A stretch of 38,890 nt of DNA from a virus: positions 1-38,890 of the IMG/VR virus record IMGVR_UViG_3300023109_002463. One strand, given 5' to 3'. Below the pieces are notes generated by a model. The model made no database searches. It was not told the DNA's origin and worked only from the letters and a program-made list of their open reading frames with translations. Below are positions 15,851 through 24,251 of this stretch, piece by piece (positions within the stretch are counted from its first letter, which is position 1; each line of letters opens with the position of its first letter). A program made the position numbers and the translations under genes.

Positions 15851-16680
15851 TACACAAACTCCTTATACACAATATCAAATATGTAGTCTTCTATCACCGA
15901 ATATTTTTTTGCTACCCCTAGGTTCTTATCGTTCACAATACCATACCTTCCGCCCTTTAGTATCCCCAACAATTCATCGGTGTCCTTAAATTTAATTATA
16001 CCGTCTTCGGAAAAAAAGTCCCCGATGTTAGGGCAACCCCAATAAATAGGGATAGTTCCTACATTGAAGCAATCTACAATTTTTTCAGTAAAGTAATTTT
16101 TTCTAGAGGTATTCTCTATCACAATAGAATATTTGTAATCCTTCAGCCCATCTTCTTTACTTGATATTGGGTTGATTCCTCTCCCGTACACATCCACGGG
16201 TATCTTCTCTGTTCGCAACCTAGATAATACACTATGTCTAAGTTTATGACCATCCGTCCTATTTTTATTAGACATAATAAATGATACATCCTTAGTTTTA
16301 GGATGCATCTTCATGTTTTCTGGTCTAATCCACGAACCCGCCAACGGTATCAACTTTGCCTTCTCAGGAAAAGACCGTAATATGTTTTCATCGTGAGTAA
16401 GTATAACGTCGAAATCATTTATTACTGATCTTATATGTTCTGTTGTAATACCATTTATCAAACCGCACTCTATTAACCACCCAACCTTATATTTACTTTT
16501 TACCTTTTTATGTATACCACTAATAACCATCCTCTCGGTGAATACGGTTATACCATCCCAATTCATTCTATCGTGAACATATTTAACTGTATCCGGAACC
16601 TGTCCGTGTATAGCAGAATATCTCCCATCAGGAGTTCTTAAATGAGCCACCGCTTGGTCAAATAAATTAATTGTCAACAT
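15850..16680 (-). CDS. GT10 family (alpha-1,3/4-fucosyltransferase-like)
   Basis: The 276-aa GT10 enzyme carries the family hallmark in residues 183-222: YSIVIENTSRKNYFTEKI, then GTIPIYWGCPNIGDFF. In this segment the Glu-Asn, Tyr, Thr-Glu-Lys and Tyr-Trp-Gly residues shape the GDP-fucose site. Upstream SNKNRTDGHKLR (137-148) corresponds to the first conserved block. It should transfer L-fucose or a relative such as colitose from GDP to a glycan. It is slightly shorter than bacterial GT10 enzymes (Helicobacter FucT, over 400 aa), lacking heptad repeats and the membrane tail. Confidence 0.88.
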   Translation of the reverse strand: MLTINLFDQAVAHLRTPDGRYSAIHGQVPDTVKYVHDRMNWDGITVFTERMVISGIHKKVKSKYKVGWLIECGLINGITTEHIRSVINDFDVILTHDENILRSFPEKAKLIPLAGSWIRPENMKMHPKTKDVSFIMSNKNRTDGHKLRHSVLSRLRTEKIPVDVYGRGINPISSKEDGLKDYKYSIVIENTSRKNYFTEKIVDCFNVGTIPIYWGCPNIGDFFSEDGIIKFKDTDELLGILKGGRYGIVNDKNLGVAKKYSVIEDYIFDIVYKEFV

Positions 16681-17578
16681 AATACTTTTCCAGAATTTTG
16701 CTTTTCATTTCTATAATATACAACTTTTGTTTGTAGTCACACGACCAAAACTCTACTAACAAATCATGCATTTTCTGATGATGAGGGTTATTGCTCTTTT
16801 CATTAGTATGGAATAAATGGTAGAGGTTCATATCTTCAGAGTCTGCATACATTGCCCCCCCTTGATGACATTCTCTAATGGCCCCTATCGACTTTACACA
16901 ACATTCTAATTTTACCCAAAACATAGAGTCTTCGGGGGCATATCCATAAAAAATTTCAGGGTCGAAGCCACCAACATTTTTGAAAATATCATTTCTAACA
17001 ATAATAGATCCTCCCGGTGCTCCGGCCTTATTTTGCGTATTCGCCCAAAAGGTTCTGTCAGTAAAATTTACATTTTCACCAGAAAACAATCTATCCGTCG
17101 TTTCTTTAGATAAATTTATTACCCGTCTTCCAAAATAAGGCTGTAACCACATCGGATTGTTTTTTAAACATCTATCAATATGTGAGAAAAAAAACTCATC
17201 CATAATTAAATCTGAATCATGGTACATAAACCATTTTGCATTAGTCGCCCTATATAGAAAACCAATATTAGCGATTAGTGCTCTGGAATACATCCCTTCA
17301 GTGCTTGTTGTCTTTAGATCGATAAATATCTTATCTTCCTCGATCTCTATCGAAGGTTCCTTATCACTTTCTACTACCACTATTTCTATATTTAAAGAGG
17401 TATTCTCTCTAGCCTTGTTTATAGTTTCTATAGTCTTCTTTAAGTACTTATGCCTTCCCTTTGTCCCTATACAGATAACCAAATCACATGGATTATTATT
17501 TATTTCTATATTATTGTCGCTAAAAATTTTGTGATAATCTACTTTGCGGGTTTGTATTTGATTAATTATCCCTTTCAT
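16667..17578 (-). CDS. Glycosyltransferase family 2 / GT7 C-terminal-like
   Basis: This is a 303-aa GT-A enzyme. It has LVICIGTKGRHKYLKKTIET as the nucleotide-binding opening, IVVVESDKE, a YHDSDLIM DxD motif, and a C-terminal block APGGSIIVRNDIFKNVGGFD then GYAPEDSMFWVKLE. The last part is the Gly-Gly-F-D ... E-D layout of the galactosyltransferase C-terminal domain. Donor and acceptor are unknown. I chose the ATG at 17578, close to the upstream stop; a TTG at 17590 is possible. Another GT with the same architecture is encoded at 18.3-19.1 kb. Confidence 0.8.
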   Translation of the reverse strand: MKGIINQIQTRKVDYHKIFSDNNIEINNNPCDLVICIGTKGRHKYLKKTIETINKARENTSLNIEIVVVESDKEPSIEIEEDKIFIDLKTTSTEGMYSRALIANIGFLYRATNAKWFMYHDSDLIMDEFFFSHIDRCLKNNPMWLQPYFGRRVINLSKETTDRLFSGENVNFTDRTFWANTQNKAGAPGGSIIVRNDIFKNVGGFDPEIFYGYAPEDSMFWVKLECCVKSIGAIRECHQGGAMYADSEDMNLYHLFHTNEKSNNPHHQKMHDLLVEFWSCDYKQKLYIIEMKSKILEKYYVDN

Positions 17579-18342
17579 ACTTTGACCCAACCTTCACAAT
17601 AAATATCATCGTACCCACCTCTATATCCAGCCCCAAACCACTCTTTAGGACAAATAACCGTCTTATCGACCTTTGTATTTAGCCATGCTCCCCACCAACT
17701 AAAACTAGAGTTTGCTATTATATGATTTTTACATAAAGACATAGCATACATCTCTAGATAATCTTTATCATTAAAAAAAACCACATCTATATCTGAAAAA
17801 TTTTCTCTACACCAATTAATATCATCGCTAAAAACTACATATTTTTGATGTTTTCCTAATATATCAATTCCTTTTTTATAATACTCCATATTACATAGTT
17901 TATGTATATGTGTAAGTTTTATATAGTCACCTCTTCTTACATGTATAGAGTTTCGTTCTCGTATATCAGATACTTTATAAACTATGTGCTTCAGATCCTC
18001 TTCTCTAGGCGTAAATAAGTTTAAAATATGTTCTCGATACTCTTTAAAATATTTCTCCGACTGATAATATCCGTGAAGTATTAAATTAGGTCTATATGGT
18101 ATTGTCTGAAACACTAAAGGATCATACTTATACCAAATCCCCGTATCTTTGAATTTTTCTTTTTTTATATGTCTTAAAATATTATCGTTATAATCACTAG
18201 CCGGAGCTTGTGGTCGAGGGGAACTAGAATGTAACTCTAAATCAAAATAACACTGATCATTATTTTTTATAGATAACGATTCTGTTGCAGAAATCTGAAA
18301 TAAAATATTTCCAAGACCTCCTATAATTCTACAAGTTATCAT
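17575..18342 (-). CDS. GT11 family (alpha-1,2-fucosyltransferase / colitosyltransferase-like)
   Basis: The 255-aa GT11 enzyme shows all family motifs: IIGGLGNILFQ (6-16), HVRRGDY (134-140) for GDP binding, VVFSDD (169-174) and NSSFSWWGAW (211-220). It transfers L-fucose from GDP to a 2-hydroxyl. Family members such as E. coli O55 WbwK transfer colitose instead, so the ColD-like gene in the same island makes colitose a real option here. It is linked to the preceding gene by an ATGA overlap. The length is at the short end of the family. Confidence 0.92.
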   Translation of the reverse strand: MITCRIIGGLGNILFQISATESLSIKNNDQCYFDLELHSSSPRPQAPASDYNDNILRHIKKEKFKDTGIWYKYDPLVFQTIPYRPNLILHGYYQSEKYFKEYREHILNLFTPREEDLKHIVYKVSDIRERNSIHVRRGDYIKLTHIHKLCNMEYYKKGIDILGKHQKYVVFSDDINWCRENFSDIDVVFFNDKDYLEMYAMSLCKNHIIANSSFSWWGAWLNTKVDKTVICPKEWFGAGYRGGYDDIYCEGWVKV

Positions 18343-19148
18343 TTAATCAATTCACTTTGTATATATTTCTCTAGAGATGCTCTGTCTAGAGATCTTACTT
18401 TATTCAACTCGTGTAGGTTATTTGCAGTATGCGCATGTTGCATCTGACTATCCTTTCCCCTGCGATGATTCAGATGGTAACAATTACTATTCTCTATTTT
18501 GAATAAAGGGTCGCCCATAGCACTAAACCTGTGACATATCTCATTGTCTTCATGTCCCCATGATATGAATTTTTCATTATAACCGCCCAATTGCAGGAAC
18601 CTTTCTCTATTATAGAATAATGCTCCACCAACACTGTTATTTACAATACACCGTATCAGGTCACCATGAATAGTATTTCCCCTCTGAACTAGATGAGGGA
18701 CCATTGGCAGAAACTCCGCATCAAGACTTTCCACTACTTGAGTTTTTGCTGTTCTTGCGACATCTAAGAATATTCCATTGAATGGTAATACATAATTTTT
18801 ACCACTACGCAATGCATCCATCGTTCTTTTAGTGTCGTCTCTTTTGAAGAATACATCTGTATCATATGCGCCAATGAATCTCGTTTTTGCTATCTTAGCG
18901 CCATCATTTAACATTTTAGTGCGATGCATTAGTCCAGGCTCTTCCCTAAATTCATAATGCACATTGTGCTGACCCTCGAACTCCTTTCCCCTCTGCTCTA
19001 CACCAGACTCAATTATTACGAATTTGGTATCAATAAAGTTTTTTTTGTAATACTTAAGTACAAATCTTAGGTTGTTAATTCTATCTTCCGTATCATACTT
19101 AAACGGTATAACTAATGTTAAATCACTCAAATCAATCAAATCAATCAT
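18339..19148 (-). CDS. Glycosyltransferase family 2 with galactosyltransferase-like C-terminal domain
   Basis: This is a 269-aa GT-A enzyme. It has LTLVIPFKYDTEDRINNL as N-terminal opening, a YDTDVFF DxD motif, and a C-terminal block GGALFYNRERFLQLGGYNE followed by WGHEDNEICHRF and HLNHRR. This is the GT7 C-terminal layout in which Glu-Asp and His bind acceptor and metal. The start is fixed at the ATG overlapping the upstream TGA; an upstream GTG at 19157 has no better ribosome-binding site. The specificity is unknown. Confidence 0.82.
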   Translation of the reverse strand: MIDLIDLSDLTLVIPFKYDTEDRINNLRFVLKYYKKNFIDTKFVIIESGVEQRGKEFEGQHNVHYEFREEPGLMHRTKMLNDGAKIAKTRFIGAYDTDVFFKRDDTKRTMDALRSGKNYVLPFNGIFLDVARTAKTQVVESLDAEFLPMVPHLVQRGNTIHGDLIRCIVNNSVGGALFYNRERFLQLGGYNEKFISWGHEDNEICHRFSAMGDPLFKIENSNCYHLNHRRGKDSQMQHAHTANNLHELNKVRSLDRASLEKYIQSELIK

Positions 19149-19894
19149 ACTTCCCACCCTTCTTTTCTTAAATATTTCAACATCTCTATCTTTAGTGATG
19201 CAATCCCACTATGCCAGACCGTCATGTCTTTACCGTCGTTGTGTGTAGGGACAACCTTCGCCTTACTACCCTTCAATTTCCACCCCGACGTATGTCCTAC
19301 ATAACTTAACCATAAGTCCTCGATGAACCAATATTTTTTAGGACAATCGAATACCCTTTGTTCTCCAAAGATGGAGATATCTATTACCATACCACCAGTA
19401 CCACAATACTGGCAGTCCTGGTCGAACCCTACCTTTCTCCTGACCTGATAGTTCTGACCCTTACACAAGGCGTGTCCCCAGATGCTAGTCATCTTTTTTG
19501 GTTCTGCCTCTGAAAGAAAATCATCGACCATGGTCTCATTAAAAGTCTCGTCATCATCAATAAATATTGAATACTTATAGTGTTTCAACTTATTTAACGC
19601 TCTAGACAGATAAAATCTACCATACCCACCTATATTCTCTTCATGGTTATACAGGTATATATTAAAGTTTGCAGACACATTATTAAGCATACCATCCAAA
19701 ATATTCTTTATGTCTCCGTTGTTATTCCAGAGGAAGAGATCAAAATCCTTATTCTTTTGTTTATTCAGCAACTCAATTGTCTTACTTAGATTGTCTTGCC
19801 TTTTCCAAACACACATGATAACTGGAACACCACGTAGCGTACCCGTGTCTAGTTTCCAGAATTCAGATAAATCAGTGATTATCTTGAAACTCAT
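19145..19894 (-). CDS. Glycosyltransferase family 2-like
   Basis: This is a 249-aa GT-A enzyme. The opening GVPVIMCVWKRQDNLSKTIELL is typical of family 2, FLWNNNGD corresponds to the base-binding strand, NIGGYGRF follows, and FIDDDE is the metal-binding DxD. A C-terminal YWFIEDLWLSYVGH supplies a likely catalytic Glu-Asp pair. It overlaps the preceding gene by 23 nt and has AAGGG as a ribosome-binding site. The substrate is unknown. Confidence 0.8.
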   Translation of the reverse strand: MSFKIITDLSEFWKLDTGTLRGVPVIMCVWKRQDNLSKTIELLNKQKNKDFDLFLWNNNGDIKNILDGMLNNVSANFNIYLYNHEENIGGYGRFYLSRALNKLKHYKYSIFIDDDETFNETMVDDFLSEAEPKKMTSIWGHALCKGQNYQVRRKVGFDQDCQYCGTGGMVIDISIFGEQRVFDCPKKYWFIEDLWLSYVGHTSGWKLKGSKAKVVPTHNDGKDMTVWHSGIASLKIEMLKYLRKEGWEV

Positions 19895-20654
19895 TAATAA
19901 ACCCTTCTAGTTGCTCCAATCTTTTTTTATAATTGTCAGATACCACACTACGGAACTCTCCCCACAAGGGGTGCCTCTTTATAGTATCATATCCTTCTAC
20001 TGTGCTCTTATTTATATTCCACCCAAAATCTTTTGCTAGGGCATTGGGTCTGGATTGACTCATATGGATGCCATGTATAGGTCTTTTCTTTGTTATCAAC
20101 TTCTTGTCGATAGAAAACTTATCTGCCATCATATGAAACAACAATTGTTGGTCGCACCGAAACCTAGGCAGTAAAGAATAGTACCTATCCAACTCAGGAT
20201 AGATGTCGATATATGCATCTGTCTTATAAAAATGAAGTCCCGTTAACATATCATAACCATTGTCTGTTTTGACCTGATTTGAAAATGGGAGTCCTGTCCT
20301 GTCCATTTCAGCGAGATGGTAACTAGACACCTCTTCCGTTACCATTACATCAATATCTCCGATATATGTATACTCACGCTTTATCTTAGGTTCCTCTAAA
20401 AACCTAAGCGCATTCCTTATTAACCTAAAATGATTATCGTCTATAGGTTTCTCGATAGATCGGATTAAATACTTATCTTTGAAATTCCTACTGAGAAAAT
20501 CTAACTCTCTACTATATTCTTTCTCTAATACTTCGAGATCATCAACCATTACCTCGACCATAGAGTCAGGATTGGTTACTTGGGCATAGAAGATATAGGG
20601 GACTACAAAGTCGTACCAACCGCCCCTACTTGCCAATACATGGAAGAGCGTCAT
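19872..20654 (-). CDS. Putative GT-A glycosyltransferase (DxD), family uncertain
   Basis: The 260-aa protein has YTYIGDIDVMV (about residues 93-103), a strand ending in D-x-D typical of GT-A enzymes. A conserved-looking central part (GLHFYKTDAY ... RCDQQLLFHMM) resembles GT8-type acceptor-binding segments, and a later HGIHMSQSRP could supply a metal-binding His. I cannot assign the family. The ATG lies directly after the preceding TAG with no Shine-Dalgarno, so translation is probably coupled. A TATAAATA inside this gene is probably chance. Confidence 0.55.
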   Translation of the reverse strand: MTLFHVLASRGGWYDFVVPYIFYAQVTNPDSMVEVMVDDLEVLEKEYSRELDFLSRNFKDKYLIRSIEKPIDDNHFRLIRNALRFLEEPKIKREYTYIGDIDVMVTEEVSSYHLAEMDRTGLPFSNQVKTDNGYDMLTGLHFYKTDAYIDIYPELDRYYSLLPRFRCDQQLLFHMMADKFSIDKKLITKKRPIHGIHMSQSRPNALAKDFGWNINKSTVEGYDTIKRHPLWGEFRSVVSDNYKKRLEQLEGFINEFQDNH

Positions 20655-21398
20655 CTAGTCGTAAAACCCACTATTACTCTTAAACTGACCAGATGCTTTC
20701 AGCGTGGTTGCCTGATGCACCTTCCAACTATGATACTGTTGAGTATGCTCCCCTATATGGTCACATACGCCCTCTACGGACAGCGCAGTTAACTTCTTCA
20801 GTCGTTTAGTTACTTGAGCAACAACCCACCCATCGTTACCGCCGAATATATTGTCAAACTCCGCATAACCACCAACCGCTTTCCACGTATCATTTTTGAT
20901 CATCAAACAACTACCAGCAGTCCCTCCTATAGGGGAGCACATGTACGTGTGTCCAGCGTTCTCTAACTTAGTTGTTAGCATTGACCTCTTATGTATGCTC
21001 CCCTTATCTTGCTCCGCACACACTAACCCGATCTTGCCATCAAAATTATCCAAACCATAGGTCATGTGGTCAAAAAAGTCCTCGTTCTTGATCATCATAT
21101 CCGAGTCCATCGAACACACATAGTCACACTTCCGTGCGCTTTTGTGTACATGATTAACGATTCTCGCCTTACCGATATTCTCATTAGACAAGAACAACTT
21201 AAACTTCTTATCATAGGTATCTAATAACCACTTCTTGAACTCAAGGGGACTGTTGTTATCGCATATATGTACCTGAATGTCGAACTTCTCCGCATCTACC
21301 TTATCTACCACCTCTGCTAGTCGGTTGATAACCATCTTCTCAGAGTCTAGTCGGTGAGGACCATACGTGATACAGTATACGTTAATAATCTTCTTCAT
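20655..21398 (-). CDS. Glycosyltransferase family 2-like
   Basis: This is a 247-aa GT-A enzyme. It starts KKIINVYCITYGPHRLDSEK, has VHICDNNSPLEF, NIGKARIVNHV, and YVCSMDSDMMI with the DxD pair. A GGTAGSCLMIKNDTW block and GNDGWVVAQV, the likely catalytic base region, follow. This is the first gene of the island in transcription order, after the PhoH stop. I chose the ATG at 21398; a longer reading from 21479 would run deep into phoH and begins with an atypical sequence. A TATAAT box lies 7 nt upstream and no good Shine-Dalgarno exists, so the mRNA may be leaderless. Confidence 0.8.
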   Translation of the reverse strand: MKKIINVYCITYGPHRLDSEKMVINRLAEVVDKVDAEKFDIQVHICDNNSPLEFKKWLLDTYDKKFKLFLSNENIGKARIVNHVHKSARKCDYVCSMDSDMMIKNEDFFDHMTYGLDNFDGKIGLVCAEQDKGSIHKRSMLTTKLENAGHTYMCSPIGGTAGSCLMIKNDTWKAVGGYAEFDNIFGGNDGWVVAQVTKRLKKLTALSVEGVCDHIGEHTQQYHSWKVHQATTLKASGQFKSNSGFYD

Positions 21399-21405
21399 AC
21401 CACTA

Positions 21406-21411
21406 ATTATA
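21406..21411 (-). promoter_or_regulatory. Candidate promoter (-10 TATAAT) at the head of the glycan island
   Basis: TATAAT on the minus strand lies 7 nt before the ATG of the first island gene. A partial -35 (TTGTAA, 21427-21432) lies 15 nt upstream and overlaps the phoH stop codon. The layout predicts an mRNA with almost no leader. Confidence 0.45.
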
Positions 21412-21426
21412 CGGCAACAAAAATAA

Positions 21427-22839
21427 TTACAAAAGTTCTGCTGCGGCGGCACTGACCTCCGATCTCTCGCATTTAACAAATGAGATATGCCCGTAAAACT
21501 CTTGACCCCTGAACTTCCTAATCAGGTGCGCTAACCCATTATTGTTCTTACTCAAATAACTAACATCGATCTGTGATGGGTCACCACTACAAATAATAAG
21601 GGTGTTCTGCCCTACCCTAGATAGGATAGTCTTAACTACATCACTTCCTACGTTCTGCATCTCATCAACGATGATGATACAGTCATTAAAGGACCGACCT
21701 CGGATATACGATATTGCCTCGACCTCGATCTTACCATCCTCAACCATATCCTCAAAAGATTTGGTTGTTTCCTTGTAACCTTCATGATGCGACTTCCTCA
21801 GTGTCTCAAAGTTGTCGATATATGATTTCATGAATGGTTCCAATTTAGAACTAACATCTCCGGGTAGATAACCCATGTCATTAGCAACGGAAACTACTGG
21901 TTTAACAAGGATTATCTTTTCGTACTGACTCCCCTTCTCCAATAGTTTAGTCATTGCGCATGCCATACTGAGGAAGGTTTTCCCTGTACCCGCAGGCGAG
22001 GATAGGGTTACTACCTTTATCTCCTCACTCATTAGGATATCCATACCAACAGACTGTTCTAGATTCCTCCCAGTGATACTGCCAAATAGATTCTTAAACT
22101 TTAAATCCCTGTACATAAGGACACCGTCCATGTACCTGTAAACCTTCTTTAACTTCTTCAGGTCCCTGTTGGTTAACTCATCGGACAGTTCTTCTTGGTC
22201 TACCTCGATGAGTATAAACTCATTCGGAGCGATATCATCTTCCGATAGTCCAACATCATCTAGATACAACACATCCTGATGCTCCCTTTGTTCAAATTTA
22301 CCCTCGACCTCTGTTCCAAAAAAGGACAGTGGTAGGTTTAGGGTCCTGTACCCATTGTATTCTACCGCCTCTCTAGGGATAGCAGAGTTCTTGTATATCT
22401 CGGTAGGGAGGTCATGGATAATTGCCTTTAACCTAGCGTTAGTGTCGTTAGACACGAACACAGTCTTCCCTTCCATCTCCTTAACACACTTCAGCGCAGT
22501 AAGAACGATCAAGTCGTCCTTCTTATCCATAGCAAAATTGAAGTCATTCAGTTCCTTAACGTCGTCCTCATTCATGGATACAATCCTGAGGATACCACCT
22601 AAATCGTTCCTAGAGATACCACGACGAACATTCTTATCCTTGCTTTGGAAGATAAGATTATCCAGAATCCTGAACACCTCTCTTGCTTGGTAACCCCTGT
22701 TCTGGGATTCCTTTTTTATATTGTCCACCTCTTCAATTACAGCGAGAGGTATTACCAAATTATTTTCGTCAAATCCTTCAGTGATACACTTTGGATCCGT
22801 CAATAATACATTTGTATCTAACACAAAATTCTTACTCAT
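21427..22839 (-). CDS. phoH: PhoH-like protein: PIN RNase domain fused to PhoH ATPase
   Basis: This is a 470-aa two-domain protein. Residues 1-150 form a PIN nuclease domain (FVLDTNVLL with Asp8, acidic residues at 36-37, KDDLIV, VFVSNDTN). Residues about 260-450 are a PhoH P-loop ATPase with SPAGTGKT (281-288) and IIIVDEMQN as Walker B. Such PIN-PhoH proteins of bacteria are thought to be RNA helicase-nucleases. phoH is widespread in marine phages, but its role in infection is unclear. The ribosome-binding site is AAGGA; the gene overlaps the peptidase gene by 8 nt, suggesting joint expression. Confidence 0.92.
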   Translation of the reverse strand: MSKNFVLDTNVLLTDPKCITEGFDENNLVIPLAVIEEVDNIKKESQNRGYQAREVFRILDNLIFQSKDKNVRRGISRNDLGGILRIVSMNEDDVKELNDFNFAMDKKDDLIVLTALKCVKEMEGKTVFVSNDTNARLKAIIHDLPTEIYKNSAIPREAVEYNGYRTLNLPLSFFGTEVEGKFEQREHQDVLYLDDVGLSEDDIAPNEFILIEVDQEELSDELTNRDLKKLKKVYRYMDGVLMYRDLKFKNLFGSITGRNLEQSVGMDILMSEEIKVVTLSSPAGTGKTFLSMACAMTKLLEKGSQYEKIILVKPVVSVANDMGYLPGDVSSKLEPFMKSYIDNFETLRKSHHEGYKETTKSFEDMVEDGKIEVEAISYIRGRSFNDCIIIVDEMQNVGSDVVKTILSRVGQNTLIICSGDPSQIDVSYLSKNNNGLAHLIRKFRGQEFYGHISFVKCERSEVSAAAAELL

Positions 22840-23299
22840 GTGATTCCTTTATAGTAAGTATGTCTTCTTTTGTTAACTCTTCGGTAGGTACCAAGAGCAA
22901 TGCTTTTTTAAATAGGTTGAAACACCTAGTATGCTTATAGTACCATACTAACATGTTCATCGCAGATACCTCTGCCCTCTTCTCAACAACGTCATAGTAT
23001 TTATCATCCCAATTCTCATAATCATGAAAATATACATGAAAGATCTCATGTAAACATGTAATGAATTTTTGCTCAATCGGTTGATCACCATCTAGCAGGA
23101 TTGTGCTTTCATCCTCAGTGATCATTGTGCCGTATAACCCGTAACGTTTGTACATCCCGTGTTTAAAAACAATCCTATCGACCTTCTTAAACTTAAAGCA
23201 CCCCATAACGAATTTATGAACATTGTTCATATTATATGAGTCTTCCGATATTAACAAACTAACATCATTTCTCCATCGTTTATAGCGACGATGATTCAT
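22832..23299 (-). CDS. HExxH metallopeptidase, ImmA/IrrE-like
   Basis: The 155-aa protein has the zinc-peptidase motif HEIFH (84-88) in a hydrophobic helix. A downstream helix (VVEKRAEVSAMNMLVWY, about 104-120) carries the likely third ligand Glu, as in ImmA/IrrE peptidases. The N-terminal DNA-binding domain of many IrrE proteins is absent. ImmA-type enzymes cut regulators such as repressors or antitoxins, so a host regulator is a plausible target. It is coupled by ATGA to the upstream gene and overlaps phoH, with AAGGG as ribosome-binding site. Confidence 0.75.
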   Translation of the reverse strand: MNHRRYKRWRNDVSLLISEDSYNMNNVHKFVMGCFKFKKVDRIVFKHGMYKRYGLYGTMITEDESTILLDGDQPIEQKFITCLHEIFHVYFHDYENWDDKYYDVVEKRAEVSAMNMLVWYYKHTRCFNLFKKALLLVPTEELTKEDILTIKESHE

Positions 23300-24249
23300 C
23301 TAGAACCCTTGTACCGTTTTCGCCTTTCTTGTATTACGTTATTCAATGCTTTTCTCCAAGAATTTCTCTCAGATGCCTTGCTGTTGCTTGCTTGCTGTAA
23401 TGCTGTCCTTAGGGTGATGGCGATATCACTCTGATTCCATTTTCCACCACCTGCTAGTCGTATAAACCCATCGCCAAGTAAAATATCTTTCTTTTGCTTA
23501 GGAGCGAAATGGTCAATATCAGTATATGAGGTCAGTCTCTTTAAACTATATCTTCTCATGATCACCTTAAACATCCTAAAGTATCTGTTGTTTATTGCTG
23601 TGATCGCACCCCAATCTAATCCCTGTTTGGACATAACCGACGTTGATACTATTTTCTGTAACTGCATCGCTTCCTCACTGGTTAATTGTAAGTACTTAGA
23701 TTCCGCCTCATCGATATCCACGCCTTGTTCTTGGAAGATATTATCCCTCATGTCCTCACCTATAGCAAGACCTAACTTCTGCTTAATTACATTTACGATA
23801 GTAATAGCGATCTCCCTTGTGCCTACAGGATCACTCTCGTCCTCCCCAAAAGGCAAATATATGTCGCTATCCGAACCGCCAGGTTCACGGAGTGGTTCGT
23901 CGTCATCATACGAAAGGGGCATAGTAAAGTGTAAGTTCAACCCAAGAGCAGTTGGTCCCGCTGGGGGACGCCTACTCGCATAAGAACCATTCTTAGGTCT
24001 AGTTGCCGTACCGTACCACCCTAGAAAAATAAACAGGGGTCTATAATCATGCAATGGTAAAAAGTTAAGTTCTTCCAATACATCACCAGTCTTGCCTAGA
24101 GGTTTAAAATACTCCCCTGTGTAGACATTCCCAAAGATAAGGTCATCTCTGCCCCTACCCTTAATGCCTAACCTAGAACCCGACTGTATCACCCTCCTCA
24201 TCGGAAAGTTAAAACTAGTCCCCGTATTGAGACTTAAGTTACTATACAC
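23296..24249 (-). CDS. Hypothetical protein, possibly structural
   Basis: The 317-aa protein is not recognised. The N-terminal part is rich in aromatic and Gly residues (RVIQSGSRLGIKGRGRDD, then FIFLGWYGTATRP). The middle is acidic (DDDEPLREPGGSDSD) and the C-terminal third is basic and helical, ending RRKRYKGSR. Its place after the tail-tube-fold and zinc-ribbon genes, in a run begun by a late promoter, suggests a virion or assembly protein. The start is GTG, 2 nt after the zinc-ribbon stop, with a weak ribosome-binding site. Confidence 0.6.
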   Translation of the reverse strand: MYSNLSLNTGTSFNFPMRRVIQSGSRLGIKGRGRDDLIFGNVYTGEYFKPLGKTGDVLEELNFLPLHDYRPLFIFLGWYGTATRPKNGSYASRRPPAGPTALGLNLHFTMPLSYDDDEPLREPGGSDSDIYLPFGEDESDPVGTREIAITIVNVIKQKLGLAIGEDMRDNIFQEQGVDIDEAESKYLQLTSEEAMQLQKIVSTSVMSKQGLDWGAITAINNRYFRMFKVIMRRYSLKRLTSYTDIDHFAPKQKKDILLGDGFIRLAGGGKWNQSDIAITLRTALQQASNSKASERNSWRKALNNVIQERRKRYKGSR

Positions 24250-24251
24250 GA

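Noticed and set aside
20009-20016. A perfect TATAAATA on the minus strand inside a glycosyltransferase gene
   Set aside because: The next start is over 110 nt downstream, the site is in coding AT-rich sequence, and it has no inverted repeat. Probably chance.
21399-21479. N-terminal extension of the first island glycosyltransferase into phoH
   Set aside because: The extra 27 residues do not resemble a GT start and would overlap phoH by about 50 nt; the ATG at 21398 fits the family opening.
22998-23005. GATAAATA-type sequence inside the peptidase gene
   Set aside because: Imperfect box in coding sequence, over 150 nt from the next start.
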